Below, in pieces: positions 1 through 10,504 of a stretch of DNA of 64,000 nt. This DNA is from Zygaena filipendulae (taxonomy: Eukaryota > Arthropoda > Insecta > Lepidoptera > Zygaenidae), in assembly GCA_907165275.2 (NCBI GenBank), contig OU015654.1, positions 8,635,501-8,699,500 of the forward strand, written 5' to 3'. Within the stretch, counting starts at the first letter, position 1; every line of letters begins with the position of its first letter. Made by a program: the position numbers and the translations under genes. The notes under the pieces are model-generated. The model saw only the letters and a program-made list of their open reading frames with translations. It did not search any database and was not told the origin of the DNA.

Positions 1-95
1 TAAATATGAACCAACCCAACTAATAAATAGGTAAATTGACCGCCTATATGATACGTATAGCGCTGGAAAATAAAACGAAGTTGATTTAAATTAAA

Positions 96-710
96 CTATA
101 TATTTTTTCTATCATTAAACCGTATGTTATCATCATTGTCGATGTATGGATGGTACCCTTTCTCATCGGCAACATACTTGGTATAGTGATGACCACCATG
201 GGGGTCAATATATCCGAACTCCCCTTTTACTGCTAGAGAGCCATCGCCTTGACCGTATATTATTCCCCCTTCCCCGCGTCTGTAACTGCCGTCGGAAGTC
301 TGAAATCTAAAAAAGAAATATTAACTGCTGAACAGTTGCTAATGTTTGTTGTTGTAAAGTTTATTTAATTTTAGAAAATTTTGAATGCTTTAATGAAAAA
401 AAACCGTTGCTTAAAAGAGTCTGTTTTTTGATGTTACTAATTAGATGATTATAGGATCTTAACTCTTGAGCTAGTTCAGATTTTTTTTTTTCTCAAAAAT
501 TTACTCACAAGTCGTTATGGTTAAATGGTTACGGTCGTTAAGGTCTATACTCGTAACATGATTATAATTAAATTTATTAAGAGAGATGAGTGAACTTACT
601 CAAATGTGTACATTCCGAGTCCATTAGTGTTGTATACGTATTTCTCTATCTTTGGGTCCAATCCTCGAGTTCCAACAGTGAAAAGTATAGATGCTACTGC
701 TAAAACGCAC
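96..710 (-). CDS. CPR-A: RR-type cuticular protein, 5' exon missing
   Basis: Secreted chitin-binding cuticle protein. Two exons are visible: 600-710 and 96-306 (stop TAG at 96-98). The first encodes a hydrophobic signal segment (CVLAVASILFTVGTRG) and a short mature start, ending at a GTAAGT donor in phase 2. The second starts after TTTTTTAG in phase 2, so the joined codon is Glu and the reading continues through FQTSDGSYRRGEG. It carries the Rebers-Riddiford core Y-x-A-x-E-x-G-Y-x-P as YVADEKGYHP, then a short Asp/Asn-rich tail. At least 106 residues; it lacks the PTPPPIP tail seen in the genes to the right. The exon start at 710 (TTCTCAG acceptor) is my best guess; an alternative AG lies 7 bases upstream in transcription order. 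The exon holding the start codon and the promoter were not found; a large inverted repeat lies in that direction. Confidence 0.8.
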
Positions 711-988
711 CTGAGAACTAAAAAGCCATGTATGGGGACAAGTCTTGCAAGGAAAACTATAGTTAAGTGGTTGTCAAGGTCTTCCTATAGGAAGATACGA
801 TACTATCATCGTCTTAAACAATATTCTTATGTAATCTCGGTTTCATCCATAACTTATTATAGGAATGATAGGTATATTTATACTTTTTTGATAAGATATG
901 ATTTTTACTTCTGCATATGCAATACCTACTGAAAGCTAGAACACTTAATTGAAAAGTGGCTGGTATATATCAACTCCTTATAAAATAC

Positions 989-1011
989 TAGCTGTGCCCC
1001 GCGGTTTCGTT
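989..1011 (-). repeat. Helitron-like 3' end fragment
   Basis: Short truncated copy of the abundant GC-rich element end (ACTAGCTGTGCCCCGCGG), abutting the left arm of the large inverted repeat. Confidence 0.6.
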
Positions 1012-1962
1012 TAATTTTACATGGTGTTTTTTCGTGATATTATTAAAATTTAAAATGCAATATATTATGATTGATTTTTAGTTTCAACATTTTAACGTAG
1101 GTAGGCATATTATGTATCGAATATAAAAAGATGTTTCGTTTCTCTTGTATCAGTAGTTCCTGCTTGACTTTTATCCTACTGATATTATAAACAAGCTGTG
1201 CCCTGCGGTTTCACCCGCGGTAATTTCGGAGTTCCCGCGGGAATCTCAGGATAAAAAGTACCCTATGCCCTTCTCTGCACTCCTGACAACGTGCACGCCA
1301 AATTTCATCCAAATCCGTTAAGCCGTTTTTGCGTGATTGAGTAATAAACATCTAAACATCCAAACATCCACACTTTCACATTTATAATATTGGTAGGATG
1401 TAGGATGACCAGCATTTTTTTTAATATCTCGAGTTCCAGATGGAATTTCGAAAAAATTTAAACATTAGTAACTAAAATAGAGCCTTAGCAATACTACACA
1501 AAAAAAACTGCATTCAATTTGGTGCAGCAGTTTTTGCGTAGTACGAATACAAACATACAGACAGACAGACAAAAATTCCAAAAAACGGTATTTTTGGCTT
1601 CTATATCACTCATAGAGTCACCTAAATTTATTTTTTCTTATTTATCTCCCATGTACAGACATCGACCTGTTTGGCATGCACGTTGTCAGGGGTACAGAGA
1701 AAGACATAGAGTACTTTTTATCCCGGAATTCTCGCGGAAACTTCGAAATTACCGCGAGTGAAACCGCAGGGCACAGCTAGTTTATAATATCAGTAGGATA
1801 AAAGTAAAGCAGGAACTACTGATACAAGAGAAACGAAATATCTTTTATATTCGACACATAATATGCCTACCTACGTTAAAAATGTTGAAAAGAAAAATCA
1901 ATCATATATTGCATTTTAAATTTTAATAATATCACGACAAAAACACCATGTAAAATTAAACG
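1012..1962. repeat. Large inverted repeat (arms ~290 bp) containing two opposed Helitron-like copies
   Basis: The sequence from 1012 to about 1312 is repeated as its reverse complement at about 1670-1962. The outer ~180 bp of each arm is unique-looking AT-rich sequence (for example TTTAATTTTACATGG on the left and CCATGTAAAATTAAA on the right). The inner part of each arm is a Helitron-like copy (about 1195-1398 on minus and 1535-1782 on plus). The outer arms match as well as the element copies, so this is not simply two independent insertions. The spacer (about 1313-1669) holds diverged element sequence and an ACAG run. It lies upstream of the visible CPR-A exons and may sit in that gene's first intron. 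The stretch 1963-2137 holds nothing I recognise. Confidence 0.8.
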
Positions 1963-2137
1963 TAGGAAACAATATTCTCTTGCAATTCAAACAAATTGTA
2001 GTAGAGGGTTACGGCCCCAGCGTACAATCCTGTATCTGAAAAAATTAAATCTGAAAGTTTGAACTCAAATATTATTTAAGATATTGGTGTATTATTTTAT
2101 TGTTTATGAAATTTGGCAGTATAATAGTGACTTTGGC

Positions 2138-2906
2138 TGACTAGCCGACTAGCCGATTAGTCGGTTGTAAAAAGACCGACTAGTCGGTTGTAAAGAGACC
2201 GACTAGTCGGTTGTAAAGAGACCGATTGGTCGTTGTAAGAGACCGATCACGTTTTCGGGGATATCCGTGACACTCCGTTTACAGCTGATTCGCGCGCAAG
2301 TCACCACCGCCGCCCTGCGGGCATGTCGGAACCAGCCTCCTTAGCCAAATTGACATTCTACAATCGTTAACGCATAGAAAACTAAGTAACATATCGTCAC
2401 GTCACGTGGTCAGCTAATCGAAACTAGTGTTCACGTGGTGACGCAAAACCAAAGTTTTGATTGACTGACCAAGTGGCATGACGATTAGTTAGTTTTCTAC
2501 GCGTTAACGATTGTAGAATATCAATTTAGCTGGGGCGGGGGAGCTGTTTCGTTTACTTCGTATTGTTTCTTAATTTTTACTTTTGTACGGGTCAGAGCGG
2601 TATTTTTGTGTAAAAAAATATTTTTGTGTAAAGATTATTATTGTTACTGTGTATTATTGTTATTCTTATTTTTCATTAAAGTGAAAGAGCTCAATTTAAA
2701 TTTTGTTTTTTGATCAATTGGACAATGATTCCCGTAACTATTACAAAATTATTTAATGTAAGTAATCCTCCCTACATACATTTTATTGAGAAATAAATAA
2801 ATACAAAGTAAGAAACCGGATAGTCGGCGCTTTTTGCCGAATAGTTGCAGACTAGTCGCCAACTAAAAAAGTGGCCGGATAGTCGGTTTTACCGACTAGT
2901 CGGAAC
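2138..2906. mobile_element. hAT-like non-autonomous element with ACTAGTCGG subterminal repeats
   Basis: The left end carries a short tandem array (about 2143-2255, unit about 27 bp) built around GACCGACTAGTCGGTTGTAAA. The right end (about 2815-2906) carries the same ACTAGTCGG/CCGGATAGTCGG motif in several copies. Paired clusters of short subterminal motifs are typical of hAT-type DNA transposons; no transposase ORF is present. A smaller foldback element is nested inside at 2341-2532. The hAT assignment is an inference; no target-site duplication was confirmed. After it, 2907-3290 shows no gene. Confidence 0.5.
2341..2532. repeat. Foldback MITE, TAGCCAAATTG family (copy 1)
   Basis: Near-perfect palindrome: the left arm begins CCTTAGCCAAATTGACATTC and the right arm is its reverse complement, with arms of ~90 bp and almost no loop. 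Related copies are at 11473-11612 and 40352-40814. Confidence 0.75.
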
Positions 2907-3291
2907 ATCTCTAGAAAATATGTATATATCTCTAATAGAAAAGTAACAGAAAAAGCTAAATAAAGAAATATATGTATGTAGTTTATTTCATTATCAGAAA
3001 GCAAAAGCCTGCAAATCACGTACCTACCAATTCGGTGATTGTACCTACCTCTATGAACAATGCATTTTACTACATAAATGAAAGTAATTAAGTAAAATTT
3101 GACACGAGAAACGAATTCTATAAAACCCTTTTTCAATATGACCTTCGTTTTACCTCACATCCTGAATACAAAAAGTACCGTTAATACCTGCACACTTTTT
3201 GAAATGTCTGTCTGTGTGCCTGTATATTTGCATGCACTTATCAAGATCACCACGAAACAGAAATAAACGTAACGAAAATTATAGTATTGCT

Positions 3292-3705
3292 TATAATTGA
3301 TGGTTAAACAAACTTACCTAGTGATGTTTGACCATAATTATACGAGACGTTGCATCCGAAGAGATTTATTAGAGATGTTTTACTATGTAGTCCATTCTTC
3401 AATGTACTAGCATCGCACACAATTATTAAGAGCTATAAAGGAGAATCAAAAATAAAAAGATATTCAATTGACTACCCCTCCTCCCCGCCCCACCCGGCGT
3501 AGCGCCTGCGTTGCCGCACGCCGCCGTGCCAGCTCATTTTTTCAGAGCACCTATTTCATGGCATGGGGTAACGTTAATACTTATAGATGTATAAGTTTTT
3601 AACGAAACCTATGGGCAGGGAGGGTAATAAATCTCTTCGGATGCAACGTCTCGTATAATTATGGTCAAACATCACTAGGTAAGTTTGTTTAACCATCAAT
3701 TATAC
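3292..3705. repeat. Foldback element with ~100 bp inverted arms
   Basis: Left arm 3292-3380 (TTATAATTGATGGTTAAAC to the TGCATCCGAAGAG region) is matched in reverse complement by about 3630-3705. Between them lies a GC-rich segment (about 3478-3535). The stretch 3389-3542 is repeated in opposite orientation at about 10055-10210. Confidence 0.75.
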
Positions 3706-3755
3706 TGCGACGTTGCATCCTCGAGATTTATTAGAGATGTTTTACTATGTAGATG
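3703..3755 (+). repeat. Single terminal arm of the same foldback family
   Basis: Begins TTATACTGCGACGTTGCATC and continues through ATTTATTAGAGATGTTTTAC. It matches the outer end of the copy at 10200-10254 better than the adjacent 3.3-kb copy. From 3756 to 5195 I see no gene; short ORFs there lack family features and sit next to homopolymer runs. Confidence 0.65.
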
Positions 3756-5195
3756 TTTAGCGCTCACCATGAAATAGGTAAAAGATAGGGAAAGAAGAAC
3801 GATGATAAACCAAGTTAAATCAGCGAACACGAGTAGAGAAAAAATATAATTAGACTTGTACGAATAATTTTACAAAATATTTATATATTTTGTTTATCTT
3901 GTATTTATATAAATGTTTATTAATCAGAGTCATTATTGTAAGCTGCTTCTGCAAAGAGTCTATCCTCATTTATGGGATACAGTGGGATAAAGTTAAGGCA
4001 TTGTGAGTTAAAGCATTGTGAATAGGTCGTTTCGTGGTCAATAATTTTCTGTATTTAGTAAGTTTTTTTTTTTTTTTCTTTTTCATTAGAGGTATTGACT
4101 TTCAGTTGGTTAAGCAGATCAAGAACAGCGTCTCTGCACGTTGTGCAGTCGACAACGCAAGTAGAGCTATTCGTTTCTTGGTTAGTTTTTCGAGCGGAAG
4201 GCTCTCTTTGGGTACTAATTTGTTATATTGAAAAATTTAAAGATATAGGTATATCAGCGATAAAGCAATCAATATTATTTCAGGAAGAGGCGTAACCAAG
4301 GTTTACTTGGCCAGTTTAGAACTATCATTGTGCCTGATGCTCTATCGGTAGCTTATTTTTTTTTTTTTTTTAATTTTCTTAAGCATTTGAAGAGAGAGAA
4401 GAGAGGGAAAAAAAAAAAATCGTAACGGAAGTACTAGATACTCCAATCTACCATGAGTGCGTTAAAACGTCTGTAGATATGCCGAGATAAATAAAGTGGG
4501 CTTTTCTTTGGCTTTGGAAGCAAAGCAAAATTAATATCGATGATCAATTTAAAGACTGAATGAGTCAAACTCCACTCGGTATCCGACAAAGGTTTTTTAA
4601 CACCTTTAAAAAATTTTGAACGGAAAAAAGTACATTTACTGTAAATAAATAAAATATCAGTCAATATACTATGTCAAGACTCCACATCGGCTTCGCGGTT
4701 GTTTCCTAAATTTATGTACGACGCGACGTGAAGATCAAAAGAAGTCTTCCCTCGCGTCTCCTGATCTGTCGGAAACTTTGCAAAGCACATTAGACCATAA
4801 ACCGATGTTCACCGATGCACGATAGGTACACCCCAACCTGTTGGAAAGGCAGCGGAGAATATTTCCAAAGCGTTAACGGTTCTTACGAGTTTTGTTTTTT
4901 GAATGCCTAATATTTTATTATTAATCCACCATGAAAAAACTGATTCAAGGGAAGTACCTGCCTGGCATGATTTTAAAACTGTTTAAAACTCTCTCCAACA
5001 GCTTGGATTGTTTGTCTAATGGCAGTATTTTTCTGTTTGAAAACCAAAAAATATGCTTCTTTTAGGTCTATGGTCGCCATAAGCGGTTTTTAAAACACAA
5101 GTATCGTAATAGTCCGTAGGTCTTCCATTTTGAACTGATTTGACTTGATAAACTCGTTAACTCTCGTTAACTCGTTTGAAATTCTTACCAATATT

Positions 5196-5349
5196 AAAAA
5201 AGCGAGTGTGTTTGCAACTCTTTCACGCAAATACCACTGAATGGATTATAATGAAATTCACATTAAAATAGCTTATACATCAGAATAACACACAGGGCAC
5301 CCTTTATTCCGGAATTCCCGCGAGGTCTGTGAAACCAACGCGGGTGAAA
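5196..5349 (+). mobile_element. Non-autonomous Helitron-like element
   Basis: 5'-degenerate copy ending in a GC-rich hairpin region and AACAGCTAGT. The terminal CTAG preceded by a short palindrome resembles Lep1-type Helitrons of Lepidoptera. Confidence 0.6.
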
Positions 5350-5354
5350 CCGCA

Positions 5355-5573
5355 GGGAACAGCTAGTCTATACTAATATTATAAAGAGGAAAGATTTGAT
5401 TTTTGGTTTGTTTGTTACGATTTAACTCAAAAACTACTGGACCGATTTCAAAAATTCTTTCACCATTAGAAAGCCACATTATTCTTGAGTAACATAGGCT
5501 ATATTTTAATCCGGAATTGCCGCGGGAACTCCAAAACCATCACGGTTGAAACCGCGCGGGACAGCTAGTTAAG
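5355..5573 (+). mobile_element. Non-autonomous Helitron-like element, second tandem copy
   Basis: Starts TATACTAATATTATAAAGAG, contains the ACTACTGGACCGATTTCAAA stretch and ends GCGCGGGACAGCTAGT. The same subfamily occurs at 57291-57494. Sequence 5574-6299 has an ACCGAGCTTCGCTCG motif near 5834 but no gene. Confidence 0.7.
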
Positions 5574-6299
5574 AATAAAGTGAACTTTTGAGTGTTGAAA
5601 AATTGTCAAAACTGCACTGCAATGACTGTATAACTTAGTGGATTAGATATTGCAATATTTAGGTGGTAACTTTTAGTAGAGCTTAAAGTGTTATATTCGG
5701 GGACCGTAAACTGGAATACAGTGCGATCAAAAGGAATTTTAAAGCTCCTTACATAATTAGGTATATAACAACTACATCTAAAACGACTAAATCATCTATA
5801 ATTGATTGCCACTCATACTAAAAATATCTAGGTGACCGAGCTTCGCTCGTAGTGCTATCTGTCGTTAAGTAGAAAAAACAGTACCAAACACTCATTTTTC
5901 ATTGCCTGAAAACACAGATAAAACAACCCTGCATACTAAATTTCATGAAAATCTTTGGAGTCGCGTCCGAGATTCAGATTATAAGTATAATATGTATCTA
6001 TACCACAGATTCCATACTAATAATTATTATAAAACTGAAGAGTTTGTTTGTGTGCTTGAACGCGCCAATCTCAGCAACTACTGGTCCCATTTGAAACATT
6101 TTTTCAGTGTTAGATAGCCCATTTATCGAGAAAAGCTATACAAATACATAATATGATCCCACTAAGATCAATAAGAGCGGAGCAGCAATGAAAAATGTTA
6201 CAAAGAACGGAAAAAATATTCCGTTACGCTACTTGAACGGTTAAAGTTACGCAAAAATCATGTAGTTATGGAATATATTTTGCATCAGTAAAGAATTTT

Positions 6300-6340
6300 T
6301 CTTAAATTAACGCGGTTGAAACCGCGGGACACAGCTAATG
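6300..6340 (+). repeat. Helitron-like 3' end remnant
   Basis: About 40 bp: a GCGGTTGAAACCGCGG hairpin, then ACACAGCTAAT with a mutated terminal CTAG. Confidence 0.55.
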
Positions 6341-6483
6341 TATATATACAAGCTGTTGTTTTGGTCAACAACGCCCGTCACAGAGGTGGTTGTACTAACG
6401 ATACTGATGTCAAAAAAAATATAAAAAAAAATAATTATTTTTTCAAGGAAAATCCGAAAAAATTATTTATTTTGTTTATACAA

Positions 6484-6735
6484 GCGGGCGAGCCTACGCT
6501 ACCGGTCGTTGACCGCGCGGCGCGGCGCGCATCATATGGCATGCAATAGTACCTACGTACATAGTACCTACATACACCCCGCCTCGGTGGGAACGCGGGC
6601 GAATGCGGCGGGGCGGGCGGGCGGCGGGGGCCGGGGGGCGCGGCGATGTGCCACCCCCGCCCGCCGGCGCTAGCGCCAGCGGCCAGCGCCAGGCGCCAGC
6701 CAGTCTGCCTCCCACAGCCGCGGCTATTGCGCGTG
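6484..6735. other. GC-rich island preceding a transposase relic
   Basis: About 250 bp of strongly GC-rich sequence in an AT-rich window, with runs of CGGGCGGGCGG and GCCAGCGCC repeats. Open frames here only reflect the lack of stop codons in GC-rich DNA. Its position just before a transposase-like start codon suggests it is the 5' region or promoter of a mobile element; this is inference. Confidence 0.6.
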
Positions 6736-6753
6736 TGTTGTTTCTATGCTAAA

Positions 6754-7345
6754 ATGGCTCGGTCGTTCGCAGGATTAACCAATAGTGAAATTTACGATTT
6801 ATTGAGTATTTAGTAATAGCGAAGATGAAGCGAATAGTGTGGCCGAGTGGAGTGCGACGTTTTCAACTCGTCCAAGTGAAACTCGTTACACCATAAGGAC
6901 TGTTGTTTTTAGTCTCAGGGAATGGGTAACATTCGCTACACCTCGTCACACAACAGGTAGAGGTCAATCTGGGCTCCCTGTTAATGTTCAAGATGCAGTC
7001 CTTGAATACCTACTTTCGTGCGCAGCCGCGCGCGAATACCTACCTGGGATGCTGGGCGAAGCTTTGGCATTGACCATTTAACATCGGAGTTTGGTGATCG
7101 TTGGATAGGAAGAGGTGGACCCATACCGTGGCCACCACGTTCACCCGATCTAACTCAATTGGACTTTTATTTGTGGGGTGACGTAAAGTGGTACGCATGA
7201 CGAATACGCCGACACATTAAAACAAGAGATACTGAACGCTTTAGAAGTGATTACGAAGAATGAAACTGTTTTATCGTGATTAAAAGACAATTTGCGATGT
7301 CGTGCTTCTGTGTGCATCGCGCAACGCGGTAGACACTGAACAGAT
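6754..7345 (+). pseudogene. Chimeric, broken DNA-transposase relic
   Basis: A start at 6754 reads MARSFAGLTNSEIYDLL and stops; a one-frame shift then gives an acidic stretch SNSEDEANSVAE. This is a layout I associate with piggyBac-like transposase N-termini. Further on, about 7100-7185 reads WPPRSPDLTQLDFYLWG, a well-known motif around the last catalytic Asp of Tc1/mariner/IS630-related transposases; remnants of the family's C-terminus continue to about 7345. Stops and frame changes separate every piece. It could be two fused relics or one decayed element; the middle part is not recognised. Beyond it, 7346-8490 holds no gene; a GC-rich patch lies near 7690-7750. Confidence 0.55.
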
Positions 7346-8492
7346 AAACCGTTAACGTAAAATCAGTGTAAATAAAAAAAACTTTTAGAAGACTTCGTGT
7401 TATGTGTAATCAATAATTTGTAAATCACGTTTAATGATTGTAAATAAGTTCGTTCACCTTTTTAAATACGCCAAAGGTACTTAATAACAGCGCCATAGAA
7501 CTTTAATGGATATTATTAATGGATAAAAATGTCATTTCTAATTTAATAATTTCTAAATTATTCAGTTCCTTTGCCGGTCCTAAGCCCAGTAAAGTATGGA
7601 GGGAAAGAGAGTCTAAAATGTGTTGTTTACTTACCGTGATCTAAATAGGTAAAACGTTTGTGCAAAAGTAGGTACCTACCTAAGTAGGTACCGGCGACGA
7701 CGCGACGCGCGATGTAGCTGCTCGTAGCGCGTAGATGTCGTAGCTCTAGTCTACGCGCTAAGGCTTTACCAATTACCATTTAATGTAAACATTTTTAGAT
7801 ATCTTGTGCAGAGATTTTCTTTTAAATAATGTTCCGAATTATAAAAAATATTTTTTTTTTATATTTTTTTTAGAACCCATATTAGTTATATTACTACCTC
7901 CGTTACGCGCGTTGCTGACCAAAACAACATTCTGTATATACACGAATTGCTTTTTAGTAGATGTAGACGATATAATCTACCTGCGTGGGATACTACCTCA
8001 GTTATTACGGTTTGTATGGTTTGGTCGTTACTGACGTTATACGTTCGTTACGTATAATAATGAATTTTTTGTCTTTTATATAGCAAATCCTGTTTTGCTT
8101 CTTATGTAAGGCCGTCTACTAGAAGCCATCCCCAACGTTTAGAGATTTTGTCGGGAATGGCCAAACACTTCTTTGATCACCAAGGGATTTTAGGATTTTT
8201 CGAGGTAAGGTATCCTCAATTACCATACTAGTGCTTGCGTCTGGTTGTTCAGTTGCTAGTAGCACTGTCATCTCCTTCTGAGTTATTTCAGGGAGTGAAC
8301 CTTTCGCTGTTCACTTCGGTTTTCATCTCCGAAGGCCCAGTTCTCTTCTATGGAAAGAAATCTCGAACCAGATCGTTCGTGTAAGGGTGCACTTGTTTAA
8401 TCACCGCGACATGAAGTTGACCTTGGAAGGTACTTTAAGGGTGATCTGGACTTTAAGCGGTGCTCATTTCGATCGCGAGAGCCTGGTAATAT

Positions 8493-9065
8493 AGTGCACA
8501 AACTGTTGAGGCACTCAAATATTTTAACGTCTTTGGGCGTAATCACGTTACTACACGAGACAGATGAAGCTATCTATCATGAACACGTCAAGTAGTATAG
8601 CTTAGAGTCGACACGATCCTGGAAATTTAGTGCACAAGCTGTTGAGGCACTCGAATATTTTAACGTCTTTGGGCGTAAGCACGTTACGACGCGAGACGGA
8701 TGAAGCTATCTATCATGAACACGTCAAGTAGTATAGCTTAGAGTCGACACGATCCTGGAAATGTAGTGCACAAGCTGTTGAGGCACTCGAATATTTTAAC
8801 GTCTTTGGGCGTAAGCACGTTACGACGCGAGACGGATGAAGCTATCTATCATGAACACGTCAAGTAGTATAGCTTAGAGTCGACAGGATCCTGGAAATGT
8901 AGTGCACAAGCTGTTGAGGCACTCGAATATTTTAACGTCTTTGGGCGTAAGCACGTTACGACGCGAGACGGATGAAGCTATCTATCATGAACACGTCAAG
9001 TAGTATAGCTTAGAGTCGACACGATCCTGGAAATGTAGTGCACAAGCTGTTGAGGCACTCGAATA
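8493..9065. repeat. 136-bp tandem repeat, 4 copies plus a partial
   Basis: The anchor TGCACA recurs at 8495, 8631, 8767, 8903 and 9039, spaced exactly 136 bp. The first copy is visibly diverged (for example AATCACGTTACTACACGAG instead of AAGCACGTTACGACGCGAG); the others are nearly identical, suggesting recent amplification. Units contain GTATAGCTTAGAGTCGACA. There is no coding frame. Confidence 0.95.
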
Positions 9066-9066
9066 T

Positions 9067-9097
<31 letters not shown>

Positions 9098-9393
9098 TTG
9101 CACATCCATTAAGTAACATAAGGTGTTGAGGTAGTTAATTAACAATTTATGGACCCTGTTTATAGGGCACTGCACAAAACGATTCAAATTAGGAGAGAGC
9201 CAGATGTATCACATAGGTACTTTAAAATTTAATTTTTATAAGTATTATTTATCAATTTTAAGATTAATTTAAAGTATAAAGTTTATACTATCTCTTTTTA
9301 TAATAATATTCTATTTATTTTTTGTTCCTCAGTAGATACTACTTATAAATAATTTGTTCAATATGTTTATGATTTATGATGTGAGATCATTAT
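9066..9393. mobile_element. Insertion splitting the 136-bp tandem array
   Basis: The fifth repeat is interrupted after GAATATTT by a TTTA microsatellite (about 9066-9100) and ~290 bp of foreign sequence. The repeat resumes at 9394. The ATTT at both junctions could be a target-site duplication. An element with a microsatellite end is typical of a 3'-terminal SINE/LINE tail in reverse orientation, but the family is not recognised. Confidence 0.65.
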
Positions 9394-9482
9394 GTATTTT
9401 AACGTCTTTGGGCGTAATCACGTTACGACACGAGACGGATGAAGCTATCTATCATGAACACGTCAAGTAGTATAGCTTAGCC
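9394..9482. repeat. Continuation of the interrupted 136-bp repeat
   Basis: Begins TATTTTAACGTCTTTGGGCG and runs to GTATAGCTTAG, completing the fifth unit. After it, 9483-10054 has no recognised gene. Confidence 0.9.
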
Positions 9483-10054
9483 AGATTGCATCAGGAAAAA
9501 TAGCCATATTCCATTCTTTCGTCAGAGTATCTTGTTATCAACCATGATCACGTAAATAATAGCAGTACATAAATAACAGGCACGTAAATAGAAGCAAGCA
9601 TACGTAAATAAAAGCATAATAAAGCATAAAATGAAATAAAAAGTGGGTATGCTAGCAATGTTACATTAGCTGCTGTGCTTTTATTATGGCTATACTCGTT
9701 AAAACGATGGTTCAAGAACACACAAAGGTGGGTAATCTTACGATGAATGCATATTATCAAAGCTTTCCATTTATTTGTTTATTAATTGAATTATAATAAT
9801 GTGACACCTAAAGGTGAGTAAACAACGACTTACCATCGCATGTCTGATGCACAGGGACCGACGAAGGTAAAGCTCAATGCGTTGTAGTCGTTTTGAGATA
9901 TTCGCTTCTTTCTCTTTGTTTGTACGTTTACCCATAGTTAACCTTTAACTTCACATTATTTTATTATTTTTTGTAGGTAGAATAAAAAGTATTTTAGCTC
10001 AAGATTACAAAAAACCTATTTAGTAGTGGCGATGCCGGCACACAAAAAACGAAT

Positions 10055-10254
10055 GAGCTGGCACGGCGGCGTGCGGCAACGCAGGCGCTACGCCGGGTGG
10101 GGCGGGGAGGAGGGGTAGTCAATTGAATATCTTTTTATTTTTGATTCTCCTTTATAGCTCTTAATAATTGTGTGCGATGCTAGTACATTGAAGAATGGAC
10201 TACATAGTAAAACATCTCTAATAAATCTCGAGGATGCAACGTCGCAGTATAATT
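10055..10254 (-). repeat. Foldback-family element, inverted relative to the 3.3-kb copy
   Basis: Reverse complement of about 3389-3542 plus a terminal arm (ATGCAACGTCGCAGTATAAT). The GC-rich block around 10060-10110 corresponds to that at 3478-3535. Confidence 0.8.
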
Positions 10255-10367
10255 AAACTGAAAACATACACTTTGTTTTATCGAGACATCATTAAAGCAG
10301 TATAATTTGGAATATTAGTTTCCTGGTGCGATGTAGACTAAATACCTAGGTTATTTTTTTCACTTAC

Positions 10368-10504
10368 CGTGTGGCCATAGTTCTTGATCAAATGTTGATA
10401 TGAACTGCCATCTCAAAGCGCTACCCACACTTTATATCCAGTTGTTCAAGAAAATCGAGTCTGGACCTCATTCCATTACCAATTGTATAACTCCAAGGAC
10501 CTTT
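10368..10504 (-). pseudogene. Decayed cuticular-protein-like exon
   Basis: A 137-bp stretch bounded by plausible splice sites (TTGCAG before it, GTAAGT after it). Reading from the acceptor gives GPWSYTIGNGMRSRLDFLEQ, resembling the SYETGNG start of RR domains. It hits a stop; another frame then reads through one further stop to DGSSYQHLIKNYGHT, loosely like the DG...Y...ADENG part. No single frame is open through the exon. It lies in line with, and on the same strand as, the cuticular genes on either side, so a dead family member is likely. No matching signal-peptide exon was found. The similarity is by eye only. Sequence 10505-11472 shows no gene. Confidence 0.35.

Noticed and set aside
1960..2041. 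Possible minus-strand exon after a TTTTTTCAG acceptor (TGLYAGAVTLYYN)
   Set aside because: Open for about 25 codons only, no cuticular similarity, ends at the large inverted repeat; insufficient support.
2143..2255. Short regular palindromic repeats considered as an operator or CRISPR-like array
   Set aside because: The motif also occurs at the other end of the same element, fitting transposon subterminal repeats.
6494..6715. Minus-strand ORF rich in Pro/Ala/Arg in the GC island
   Set aside because: Composition alone explains the lack of stops; no domain, no splice or promoter context.
8493..9065. Regular repeats considered as a CRISPR array
   Set aside because: The units are 136 bp, contiguous and without unique spacers, in a eukaryotic genome.
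9790..9905. Possible minus-strand exon ending at a GTAAGT
   Set aside because: No frame shows cuticular features, and the sequence looks like a dispersed repeat.
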